This document shows, piece by piece, positions 18,320 through 27,351 of a stretch of DNA of 64,000 bases. The stretch's first letter is position 1. Every line of letters starts with the position of its first letter. The translations under genes and the position numbers were made by a program. Source of the DNA: Levilactobacillus brevis (GTDB lineage: Bacteria > Bacillota > Bacilli > Lactobacillales > Lactobacillaceae); the NCBI GenBank assembly GCA_021383565.1, contig CP079699.1, positions 124,001-188,000 on the forward strand, written 5' to 3'. A model generated the notes under the pieces. The model searched no databases, was not told where the DNA came from, and saw nothing but the letters and a program-made list of their open reading frames with translations.

Positions 18320-18486
18320 TAAAAAAAGGTTTGGGACAAAACTTCCCAAACCCTGGTGTTCCAATTTAGATAGCCGAAACGTGCGCCAAAAGGCAGCCGA
18401 TTCCGCTTAAAACTAATAACCAAATAATCCAAGACTGGGATTATTCGCTTATCAGCCATGCTCACCGACTAATCGCCTTTTGCCCC
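18320..18486 (-). repeat. 3'-UTR repeat with terminator, copy 1
   Basis: Read on the minus strand, this follows the CBS/ACT gene. It contains a hairpin with AATAATCC / GGATTATT arms (18423-18445), long-range complementarity between about 18378-18397 and 18471-18482 (CAAAAGGC... with ...GCCTTTTG), and ends in GGTTTGGG/CCCAAACC (18328-18352) with a run of T on the minus strand. The hairpin and about 35 nt after it resemble 63583-63650. It works as the terminator of the minus-strand gene and may be a mobile 3'-UTR element. Confidence 0.65.
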
Positions 18487-18507
18487 ACGCTCTTTCATCA
18501 TTTTAGA

Positions 18508-19149
18508 TTAGCTTTCGTGCCGTAAATCTTCAATCTCAGGAACGTGGAATTCCTTGCGTTCGAGGGCCTTGACGATGCGGTCCAACTTTTCTTCGTCGAC
18601 TTCGGCGGGAAGGGTGAACATGGTCCGGTGAACCAATTCGCCTTCCTGAGCATCCAGGCTGATCACGCTGGCAATCGACGTGTACTTGGTGATAATCTTG
18701 GCCATGCCGGCTAAGTCACCGCGTTCACCGGCGGAAACCACCGTCACCACGTAACTGCCGATGTTAACGTTCCAAGACTGGGAGAGCATGTCCATCAACC
18801 GCGTATGCGTGAGAATTCCGTAGAAGGCGTTTTGGTCATCTAACACGGCGATGTAAGGTAAATCTTTAATGGAGAAGAAGACATTAAAGAAGGCGGCGTT
18901 GACCGAAATAAATTTCGTAGCGTTCTTCAGCAATGATGTCACCGGGAGCTGCATGTCGCCGCCCCGGGATTTATGGCGATAAATGTGCATCTTATAAATG
19001 TTTCCCCGGAAGATCTGTCCGGTTTCATCCAGGATCGGCACACACCGATAGCCCGAGTCTTCCAAGACTTTCAGGGCTTGTTCCAGGGTGACGTCCTCGC
19101 GAACCGTAACCAACCGCTCTTTCGGTTTCACTAGGGATTTTAGCAGCAT
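18508..19149 (-). CDS. CBS-domain/ACT-like protein (CbpA-like)
   Basis: 213 aa. Two CBS motifs lie at about 8-65 (L-V-T-V-R-E-D-V-T-L-E-Q-A-L) and 80-130 (F-I-S-V-N-A-A-F-F...Y-G-I-L-T-H-T-R-L). An ACT-like domain follows from about 140 (S-Y-V-V-T-V-V-S-A-G-E-R-G-D-L). This CBS-ACT layout fits the cyclic-di-AMP-binding protein CbpA of Listeria. A c-di-AMP or adenylate ligand is therefore likely but not shown by sequence. AGGAGG precedes the ATG. Confidence 0.82.
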   Translation of the reverse strand: MLLKSLVKPKERLVTVREDVTLEQALKVLEDSGYRCVPILDETGQIFRGNIYKMHIYRHKSRGGDMQLPVTSLLKNATKFISVNAAFFNVFFSIKDLPYIAVLDDQNAFYGILTHTRLMDMLSQSWNVNIGSYVVTVVSAGERGDLAGMAKIITKYTSIASVISLDAQEGELVHRTMFTLPAEVDEEKLDRIVKALERKEFHVPEIEDLRHES

Positions 19150-19288
19150 AACAGTGACCTCCTAAAAATTAGAAACTTCTAATAATCTCCCTTAATAATA
19201 CCATAGTTTCCGGCGAAATTGGTAGTGTTTTTTGGCGAAAGCCGCGTAAAGTTTTCGTAAAGGAGACGGACGGTGAAAGCGGTTAGCA

Positions 19289-19325
19289 AAAAATCACGAT
19301 CCAGCCAAAAGGGGGTCGTGATTTT
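19289..19325 (-). terminator. L,D-transpeptidase gene terminator
   Basis: AAATCACGATCC (19291-19302) pairs with GGGTCGTGATTTT (19313-19325). On the minus strand it is followed by TTTTTTGC. Confidence 0.85.
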
Positions 19326-19338
19326 CTTTAGAAATTAA

Positions 19339-20727
19339 TTAGAAGACAATGACGGGCGTCCCAACGCTGACGTTGGCATAAACAGAACCGACCTTGGAAG
19401 GTGGCGTGTTGATACAGCCGTGAGAGCCGTGTTTCTTATACCAGGTTCCCCCGTATTGTGGTTGCCAGGAAGAATCGTGAATTCCTACGCCGGTATCATC
19501 GATTGGCATCCAGTATTTTACCTTGGAGGCATAACTGGAGCCGTTGTCGTTTTGACCGCGTAACGTGGTGTTGCGTTGCTTACTCCAGATGACCCAGACA
19601 CCGGTTGGGGTGTGGTGTGCCGTCGTCGGCAGGCCAGTGACAACATCCGTGGAGACCACGAGCTTGCCGTTCTTGTAGACCCACATGTGCTGGTTGACCT
19701 TATCGACTTCCACGTAGGACTTGCCGATATCGGTGCCGTTGCTGTGGTAGCCACTCCCTTGAATGGCTGGGGTGCGTGACATTCCCTTGCCAGCTAAGAC
19801 CAGCTTGCTGAGGGCGGGGGTCTCGGACTTCACTTTGATACTCCAGCCGTACAGACCAGCCTTGACCTTGACCGTGCCACGCTTCGTTGACTTGAAGGTC
19901 CGGGTCTTGTTGATGGTCCCATATTTGTGACTGAGCTTGGTCAGATATTGCGTGATGGCTGACGTGTTGGTGGCCAATTTGCCATTCTTCATGGTTAACC
20001 AGCTTGCCAAGGTTTCGGCAGGGATGGTAATCTTGTGACCACTTAACTTGTAAACGTAACTTTCCTTGGTAATTGCGGTAGCCTTGGCTTTAGCTGCCTT
20101 AAAACTGGAACTCTTAACTGTGACCGCTGGCTTGATGTAGTCTTTTGATAGATTAACCGTACTTTTGCCGGTTTCAATGGCTGTTGTGATCGACGTCGCG
20201 ACCTTGTCGGCAGCTAATTGGTTACCCGCTTGTTCCTTGGTCGTCACGTATTGCCCATCCTTATAGGTAAACGTGGCATCCTTGGCCGCTGTTCGGGTTT
20301 TATTGGCCTTAGTCGCGATGCTGGTGGCTAGGGTTTTAATGCTCTGCTGATTGGCATCGCTGGCGTTCAGTTTGATGCTGTCAGCCGTGGCCGTGGTCAC
20401 GTGAGCGGGCCAGGACCAGACGTTTTGTTTGGCAATCAACTGTTTCAGCGCGGCTCTCGAGGTGACCTTGAGGTTGACCTTCTGGGTGTCGATGGTCGCG
20501 ACCGTTTTACTGCCGTCTTGTAACGTCAGTTGTTGATTTTTCAGTGCAGCTTTAAGTTTCGTGGCTGCCTGATCGGCGGTACTTCCACCGACGTTTACCC
20601 CAGCAATTGCGGTATCCTTGAAGAAGACCTTAACTGAAGCGTAATGATAGGCTTGGCCCACGTAAATTGCACCGACCGCGACGATTGCGGTCACGATGCC
20701 AATGATGAAGCCTTTTTTCTTTTTCAT
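19339..20727 (-). CDS. L,D-transpeptidase (YkuD) with PG-binding repeats
   Basis: 462 aa. An N-terminal membrane anchor (residues 7-27) follows a K-K-K-K start. The middle, about 35-320, is two putative peptidoglycan-binding domains of the PG_binding_4 type. The C-terminal YkuD domain holds I-H-D-S-S-W and the catalytic S-H-G-C-I-N (cysteine near 438). It should form 3-3 cross-links or attach proteins to peptidoglycan outside the membrane. AGGAGG precedes the ATG by about 9 nt. The gene is monocistronic, with its own terminator. Confidence 0.93.
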   Translation of the reverse strand: MKKKKGFIIGIVTAIVAVGAIYVGQAYHYASVKVFFKDTAIAGVNVGGSTADQAATKLKAALKNQQLTLQDGSKTVATIDTQKVNLKVTSRAALKQLIAKQNVWSWPAHVTTATADSIKLNASDANQQSIKTLATSIATKANKTRTAAKDATFTYKDGQYVTTKEQAGNQLAADKVATSITTAIETGKSTVNLSKDYIKPAVTVKSSSFKAAKAKATAITKESYVYKLSGHKITIPAETLASWLTMKNGKLATNTSAITQYLTKLSHKYGTINKTRTFKSTKRGTVKVKAGLYGWSIKVKSETPALSKLVLAGKGMSRTPAIQGSGYHSNGTDIGKSYVEVDKVNQHMWVYKNGKLVVSTDVVTGLPTTAHHTPTGVWVIWSKQRNTTLRGQNDNGSSYASKVKYWMPIDDTGVGIHDSSWQPQYGGTWYKKHGSHGCINTPPSKVGSVYANVSVGTPVIVF

Positions 20728-21190
20728 GGGTTATGACCTCCTAAAAATAAGCCAGTGGCAGGAAAGTCGTTATCCTTAACGATCACGTACTAGCATAAAC
20801 CTAGCTTACTTCAAACTACCTTAAATGACAATCTAGTTGCCTAGTTGGTAACGCTTACAAACTGAATTAATTTCTTGATGTTAATATTTAAGGTTGTGGG
20901 TGCCAATGGTTGGGGGATTAAATGGCCGGATCCTTGCTGGATACGAGCGAACGTTACTGGACTGGACCACTAAATCCCGGTGTGACCGCTTTTTATCGGA
21001 ATAGTCGGTGGCTCTAAATGATGTGGCGGAAGGTAGCTTGTAAGGCAGTCAACCGGATAACTGACCAGTAACAAGGCTGACTGGGTGATGAAACCGGTTG
21101 CGCTAACGGCAGAATATGGTGGAAAATAAAAAATTTGCGAAGCAGAAAAAATTGGCGATCCGGTTAAATTTGACTGGTCAATTTGGATAA
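20728..21190. other. 460-bp intergenic region, ldh to L,D-transpeptidase
   Basis: Contains the minus-strand promoter area of the L,D-transpeptidase gene and a cre-like site. The rest (about 20900-21180) shows no gene, repeat or clear structure to me. Confidence 0.4.
20846..20859. promoter_or_regulatory. cre-like site before L,D-transpeptidase
   Basis: TGGTAACGCTTACA matches the CcpA cre consensus TGWNANCGNTNWCA at all but one position when read on the minus strand. It lies about 120 nt upstream of the gene. Chance matches of this quality are not rare. Confidence 0.35.
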
Positions 21191-21224
21191 CAAAAAATCG
21201 CCGCTCCCGTGGGAACGACGATTT
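21191..21224 (-). terminator. ldh terminator
   Basis: AAATCGCCGCTCCC (21195-21208) pairs with GGGAACGACGATTT (21211-21224). A T run follows on the minus strand. Confidence 0.88.
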
Positions 21225-21241
21225 CGTTTTAAAAAATTGAA

Positions 21242-22201
<960 letters not shown>

Positions 22202-22253
22202 TCATCTCCTAATAAATTTATGACATCAAGGTACGCAGAAATACCCACTGGTA

Positions 22254-22262
22254 AGTATAACA
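22254..22262 (-). promoter_or_regulatory. ldh promoter -10
   Basis: Minus strand: extended -10 TGT-TATACT, with TATACT at 22254-22259. The leader to the start codon is about 45 nt. Confidence 0.6.
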
Positions 22263-22321
22263 TGTTAACTACGCGCCGACCACGACCGCGAGTGAAAATT
22301 TGTGAAAACAGCGCTTTCTTT

Positions 22322-22339
22322 TAGTGAAACGGTTCACCT
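22322..22339. promoter_or_regulatory. Candidate Rex operator
   Basis: GTGAA-ACGG-TTCAC at 22324-22337 matches the core GTGAA-N4-TTCAC of the Rex consensus and is a perfect palindrome outside the 4-nt centre. It lies about 65 nt upstream of the ldh -10 and about 40 nt upstream of the pth -10. Rex senses NADH/NAD, which fits ldh. Outer bases are TTA / TAA-like rather than the ideal TT / AA. Confidence 0.5.
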
Positions 22340-22372
22340 AAGGGCGGAATCGGTGCAGTCGTAGGGGGATTA

Positions 22373-22678
22373 TGCTATACTCAGGGGTGTTAATTTGAAA
22401 TGATTTGTGAAATTAGAGCCAGCTGGACGGGGAGAACTGCTTCCGTTCAGCTATTTTGTCTCTCACCCACCTTGAGGGTCATCATCATTTGGCCGCACAA
22501 TGATTGCTGATTGTACGGCGATTAAGTTTAAGTCTTTCATATATTGTGATATCTGGTCTTGTGACCATCGTTGGTGGCTTTTATGATGATTAAAAAACAG
22601 AGTGGTACTCGGCATTGTCCGGGTCCCGGTATTAAGTGGCTTTAAAATTGTAGAAATAAAAGGGAGAAATTAGTAAGT
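22373..22678 (+). promoter_or_regulatory. pth-mfd promoter and long leader
   Basis: Extended -10 TGC-TATACT (22373-22381) gives a leader of about 295 nt. It holds a 10-bp hairpin AGCTGGACGG / CCGTTCAGCT (about 22423-22454), another with CACAAT / ATTGTA arms (about 22495-22518), and GGTC-TTGT-GACC (about 22556-22567). A GAGTGGTAC string recalls a T-box but the rest of a T-box is missing. No known riboswitch is recognised. Confidence 0.45.
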
Positions 22679-23236
22679 ATGAAAATGATCGTTGGTTTAG
22701 GCAATATTGGTCCGCAGTACGATGGCACCCGGCACAACACGGGCTTCATGGTCGTCGATGAATTCGCCAAGCAGCATAACATTACGCTGACCACGCGGAA
22801 GATGGATGCCCGTTATGGCACGGGAATCGTCAACGGCGAAAAGGTCTTGGTTGTGAAGCCCACGACATTTATGAACGAATCCGGTCGGGCCGTGCATCCT
22901 CTGATGGACTACTTCAAGATTGACCTGGACGATATCTTTATTGTTCATGATGACATGGACTTGCCCGTGGGTCACATTCGTCTCCGCGACCACGGTTCCG
23001 CCGGCGGTCACAACGGGATTAAGAGCATCATTGCCCACGTGTCTAGCAAGGACTTCAAGCGTCTGCGCGTCGGTACCGGTCATCCCCAGAAGATGTCGGT
23101 CGTCGATTACGTCCTGACCAAGTTCACCGCTGACCAGCAGCCGCTCTTCAATCAATCCGCGGACAAGGCGGTAGCGGCATTGGACGATTGGCTCAGTGGG
23201 ACGGCATTCACTCAGTTAATGAATAAGTACAACTAG
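22679..23236 (+). CDS. pth: Peptidyl-tRNA hydrolase
   Basis: 185 aa. Releases tRNA from stalled peptidyl-tRNA. The catalytic His is in Y-D-G-T-R-H-N-T-G-F; F-M-N-E-S-G, H-D-D-M-D-L-P and G-S-A-G-G-H-N-G-I-K are all intact. GGGAGAAA lies upstream. mfd follows after 17 bp, as in many Firmicutes. Confidence 0.97.
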   Translation: MKMIVGLGNIGPQYDGTRHNTGFMVVDEFAKQHNITLTTRKMDARYGTGIVNGEKVLVVKPTTFMNESGRAVHPLMDYFKIDLDDIFIVHDDMDLPVGHIRLRDHGSAGGHNGIKSIIAHVSSKDFKRLRVGTGHPQKMSVVDYVLTKFTADQQPLFNQSADKAVAALDDWLSGTAFTQLMNKYN

Positions 23237-23253
23237 GAAGAGGAAGTTATCTC

Positions 23254-26200
23254 GTGAATTTAGAAGCATTTATGACGCAGACGCCGGCGTACGCCACGAT
23301 TCGCCAGACGTTGGGAATCGGGCAACGGCAACTGGTGACCGGGCTAAACGGTTCGGCCGAAACGTTGTTCATCGCCAGTCTGCTCCACGAACAACAACGT
23401 TCCATCGTTTACGTGACGGATACCCTGTATCACGCCGGGCAATTAGTGGATGATCTTGCCAACCTGCTGGATGAAGACGAGCTCTTTGAATTTCCAGTAG
23501 AGGAACTGTTAGCGGCCGAAGTTGCCACCAGTTCGCCCGAATATCGCTCCGCGCGAATCGATGCGTTGCGCGCCCTGCAGAGTGACCGGCCCGTCGTCAT
23601 TGTGACGGCGCTGTCCGGCCTGCGACGGTTCTTGCCGGCGCCAGCGAACTTTGCGGCCGCGCGATTCAGCGTGAAGATTGGGGCGGACTTTGATCTGGAG
23701 AGCCTGCAACAGCGGTTATTTGGCATGGGCTATACCCACCAGAAGTTGGTGGCTGGTCCCGGTGATTTCGCTATTCGGGGGTCGATCGTGGACATCTATC
23801 CCTTGGCGGCGGACTATCCGGTACGGCTGGACTTCTTTGATACGGAAGTCGACTCGCTACGCTATTTTGACCCCGCCACGCAGCGAAGCATTGAAAATGT
23901 CGATGCGGTTGAAATCTTACCGGCCACCGACTTTATTTTGACGTCTGATGAACGGACGGCCGGGGCGGATGCCCTGACGGCTGAGCTGACAAAGCAGGTG
24001 GCCCAACTTGATGAGGACGCCGCGACGACGTTGACCAATCAGGTAAAGCCCCTGATCGACGGCCTGCGTAAGGGGTCCGTGGACCCGCAATTAATGGAAT
24101 TTGCTGATTATTTATTCCCAGAACACCACCAGCTATTGGATTATTTGCCAGATGATGGCTTGGCGTTGTTCGGGGACTATTCGCGTTTACAAGACGGCGA
24201 ACGGCAATTACTCGAAGACGAGGCCAACTGGGCGACCGATAAATTAACCCACCACCAAATCTTTGCACAACAGACCTTTGGTGGCGAATTGCGCCCAATC
24301 TTGAAGCAGGACCGCCACGCACAGATCATGTTGGCGTTGTTCCAGAAGGGGATGGGCAATCTCCGGTTCCAGGCGGTGACCAACATTGCCACCCGGGCCA
24401 TGCAGCAGTTCTTCGGCCAACTACCGGTGATGAAGACCGAGATTGACCGGTGGCACAAACAAAAACAGACGATCGTCTTACTCGTGCAGGACGAGGAACG
24501 GTTAGCCAAGATTGAAGAAACCTTGGACGATTTCGAGATTCAGGCCGTTTTGACCAAGGAAGAAAACCTGCAGGGGGGACTGACTCAGCTGGTGCCGGAA
24601 CGATTGCGCACCGGCTTCGAACTCCCCGAGGCCAATCTGGTGGTCATCACGGAAGCCGAGATGTTCCAGAAGGTGACCAAGAAGCGGCCACGGCGACAGA
24701 CCATGGCCAACGCGGAACGGCTGAAGAGCTACACCGACCTGAAGCCCGGCGATTACGTCGTGCACGTTAACCACGGGATTGGGAAATTTATCGGGATGCA
24801 GACACTGACGGTGGATGGTGTTCATCAGGATTACATGACCATCGATTACCAAGACAACGCGCAACTCTTCATTCCGGTGACCCAGCTGAACTTGATTCAG
24901 AAGTACGTATCGTCCGAGGACAAGAAGCCCCGGATTAACAAGCTCGGCGGTTCCGAATGGGCGAAGACCAAGAGTAAGGTTGCCGCCAAGATTGAAGATA
25001 TTGCCGATGAGTTGGTCGATTTGTACGCCAAGCGGGCGGCGGAGAAGGGCTTTGCCTTTCCGAAGGACGATAGCCTGCAGACGGACTTTGAGAACGACTT
25101 CCCGTATGCCGAGACGCCGGACCAACTCCGGACCATCGATGAAGTTAAGCATGATATGGAAAAGGCCCGGCCCATGGATCGCCTCCTCGTGGGGGATGTG
25201 GGTTACGGGAAGACCGAAGTGGCCTTGCGGGCAGCCTTTAAGGCGGTTGAAGCGGGCAAGCAAGTGGCCTTTCTGGTGCCAACCACGATTCTAGCGCAAC
25301 AACACTACGACACCATGGTCAACCGGTTCGAGGGATATCCCGTGACGGTTGAGATGTTCTCACGGTTCCGCACGACCAAGCAGATTCACCAGTCCATCAA
25401 GGATCTGGAAACTGGGGACTTGGACATCGTGGTCGGCACGCACCGACTTTTGTCGCAAGACGTGAAGTTTAAGAACCTCGGTTTGGTGTTGGTCGATGAG
25501 GAGCAACGGTTTGGGGTTAAGCACAAGGAACGACTGAAGCAGTTAAAGGCAAACGTCGACGTACTGACATTAACAGCGACGCCCATTCCACGGACGTTGC
25601 ACATGTCCATGTTAGGGGTGCGGGATCTGTCCGTGATTGAGACACCACCGGCCAACCGGTTCCCTATCCAAACCTACGTCATGGAACAGAATGCCGGGGC
25701 CATTCAGGATGGGATTCGGCGTGAAATGCAACGGGGCGGTCAGGTCTTCTACCTGCACAACCGGGTGGATGACATTGAGAAGACCGTCAGCCAGATTCAA
25801 GCGCTGGTACCCGAGGCACGGGTGGGCTACATTCACGGTAAGATGACCGAAGCCCAGCTGGAAGGGGTCCTCTTTGACTTCTTGCGGGGGGACTACGATG
25901 TGTTGGTCACCACGACCATCATTGAGACCGGGATTGATATTCCTAACGCCAACACGTTATTTGTGGAAAATGCCGACCGAATGGGCCTGTCGCAGCTGTA
26001 CCAGTTGCGGGGGCGGATTGGTCGGAGTAACCGGGTCGCCTACGCCTACTTCACGTATAAGCCGAACAAGGTCTTAACGGAAGTCAGTGAGAAGCGGCTT
26101 GAAGCCATCAAGGACTTCACCGAGTTGGGGTCTGGCTTTAAGATTGCGATGCGGGATTTGTCCATTCGGGGCGCCGGTAACCTGTTAGGGAAGCAGCAAC

Positions 26201-26787
26201 ACGGCTTCATTAACTCCGTCGGATACGATCTCTACACGCAAATGTTAAGTGATGCGGTTGCCAAGAAGCGTGGTAAGAAGACCCAGCTCAAGACCGATAC
26301 TACGGTCGAACTGGGTGTGGAAGCTTACCTGCCAAGTGACTACATCGAAGACGAACAACAGAAGATTGAAATGTACAAGCGGATTCGCCAATTGGAAAGT
26401 GACGATGAGGTCGATGAAATTAAGGCCGATCTGATTGACCGGTTTGGCGAGTATCCCGAGAGCGTCGCGCAACTGTTGACGATTGGTCAGTTGAAGTTAG
26501 CCGCCGATTTGGCTCTGGTGGACAAGATTCGCCGGGTCAACGGGGATGTCTTCGTCACCATTTCCAAGCAGGGGACGGACATTCTCGGTGGACAGGATGT
26601 CTTCAAGGCATTGTCTGCGACCAAGTTGAAGGCCACCGTGGCCATCAACGACGACCGCTTGCACGTCAAGTTGGTCTTACAGCCGAACATGACGGTGCAG
26701 GACTGGCTGCCTCAGGTGCAACAGTTCATGGCCGCCTTACGGGATATCGTCCTCGAGACGACTAAGCCCAAGACGGACGAGAAATAG
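23254..26787 (+). CDS. mfd: Transcription-repair coupling factor Mfd
   Basis: 1177 aa, GTG start with GGAAGAGGAAG upstream. The N-terminal UvrB-like region binds UvrA; the RNA-polymerase interaction domain begins near residue 490 (G-D-Y-V-V-H-V-N-H-G-I-G). The translocase domain has G-D-V-G-Y-G-K-T near 650, D-E-E-Q-R-F near 750 and T-A-T-P-I-P-R-T-L. The C-terminal TRCF domain follows. It removes stalled RNA polymerase and recruits repair. Repeat copy B lies just after it. Confidence 0.97.
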   Translation: MNLEAFMTQTPAYATIRQTLGIGQRQLVTGLNGSAETLFIASLLHEQQRSIVYVTDTLYHAGQLVDDLANLLDEDELFEFPVEELLAAEVATSSPEYRSARIDALRALQSDRPVVIVTALSGLRRFLPAPANFAAARFSVKIGADFDLESLQQRLFGMGYTHQKLVAGPGDFAIRGSIVDIYPLAADYPVRLDFFDTEVDSLRYFDPATQRSIENVDAVEILPATDFILTSDERTAGADALTAELTKQVAQLDEDAATTLTNQVKPLIDGLRKGSVDPQLMEFADYLFPEHHQLLDYLPDDGLALFGDYSRLQDGERQLLEDEANWATDKLTHHQIFAQQTFGGELRPILKQDRHAQIMLALFQKGMGNLRFQAVTNIATRAMQQFFGQLPVMKTEIDRWHKQKQTIVLLVQDEERLAKIEETLDDFEIQAVLTKEENLQGGLTQLVPERLRTGFELPEANLVVITEAEMFQKVTKKRPRRQTMANAERLKSYTDLKPGDYVVHVNHGIGKFIGMQTLTVDGVHQDYMTIDYQDNAQLFIPVTQLNLIQKYVSSEDKKPRINKLGGSEWAKTKSKVAAKIEDIADELVDLYAKRAAEKGFAFPKDDSLQTDFENDFPYAETPDQLRTIDEVKHDMEKARPMDRLLVGDVGYGKTEVALRAAFKAVEAGKQVAFLVPTTILAQQHYDTMVNRFEGYPVTVEMFSRFRTTKQIHQSIKDLETGDLDIVVGTHRLLSQDVKFKNLGLVLVDEEQRFGVKHKERLKQLKANVDVLTLTATPIPRTLHMSMLGVRDLSVIETPPANRFPIQTYVMEQNAGAIQDGIRREMQRGGQVFYLHNRVDDIEKTVSQIQALVPEARVGYIHGKMTEAQLEGVLFDFLRGDYDVLVTTTIIETGIDIPNANTLFVENADRMGLSQLYQLRGRIGRSNRVAYAYFTYKPNKVLTEVSEKRLEAIKDFTELGSGFKIAMRDLSIRGAGNLLGKQQHGFINSVGYDLYTQMLSDAVAKKRGKKTQLKTDTTVELGVEAYLPSDYIEDEQQKIEMYKRIRQLESDDEVDEIKADLIDRFGEYPESVAQLLTIGQLKLAADLALVDKIRRVNGDVFVTISKQGTDILGGQDVFKALSATKLKATVAINDDRLHVKLVLQPNMTVQDWLPQVQQFMAALRDIVLETTKPKTDEK

Positions 26788-26803
26788 GGGATGAAGCGGG
26801 GGC

Positions 26804-27288
26804 TGGCCGCCTTACCGGTTGCGCAATATGAGCTGAAACGCGGTGGGCAGGACGCCCGAGCCATAGAGCGGTCTCGGGACTCGCTTGCCCCCCCAAAAAA
26901 ATTGGTGTTTCCAAGTCGCCATTATCTAATCGGCTAGTGCCGCTCAGATAATCCCACGGCTGAGCTCATATTGCGCTTCACTCTCGGCTACAATGGTCGA
27001 TGTCATTCGTCTCGTCCTTGGGATTAGTGGTCGAGACAATGTGCCATGATGGTCGTTGACTTCGCCGGAGGGGGCCAGTAATGGAGTCAGCTGTGTCGAC
27101 GGTGTTAGCTGGCGTTTCTTTAGCCAGGTTACAGCGTGGGACGACTTGGGAGACTTGCGGTTTGGGCAAGGCTCCTAAGCGAGGCGGAAGCCCGTTCTTT
27201 GGCTGGAGCCGGTCCCCACAGCAGGCGGAATTGCTGGCAACCGTAGGCAACTGGTGTACACTAGTTTGTCGCGAACGGTAGGCGGCCA
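26804..27288 (-). repeat. Dispersed structured element, copy B
   Basis: 485-bp non-coding element, reverse orientation to copies A and C. Ends at 26804 (TGGCCGCCTTACCGG) and 27288 (inverted). The long helix pairs 26821-26834 with 26963-26976 over 14 bp (GCGCAATATGAGCT / AGCTCATATTGCGC). The enclosed hairpin at 26921-26952 has arms ATTATCT / AGATAAT. A further helix has CCCGAG / CTCGGG arms round the conserved loop ACCGCTCTATGG. On the minus strand, GATTCCGCCTGCTGTGGGG of copy A appears as AATTCCGCCTGCTGTGGGG, and the blocks GAAACGCCAGCTAAC and TGTAGCCGAGAGTGA are shared. It occupies nearly the whole mfd-flippase gap. Confidence 0.85.
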
Positions 27289-27351
27289 TTATCTTCAATC
27301 TAAAAGGCACAACACCACAAAATTTGTCAGCACCACTGAAGGAGGAAGTCG

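Noticed and set aside
22423-22460. Hairpin plus ATTTTGT as an intrinsic terminator before pth
   Set aside because: The T tract is short and interrupted, and pth expression would require read-through; kept only as a leader hairpin.
22603-22620. T-box-like string GAGTGGTAC in the pth leader
   Set aside because: The stem I features, the full conserved AGGGTGGNACCGCG and a competing terminator are not seen. The GAGT/ACTC pair is a small local hairpin. Not annotated as a T-box.
24502-25263. 253-codon antisense ORF in mfd
   Set aside because: Shadow of a GC-rich coding gene; the plus strand encodes intact Mfd motifs here.
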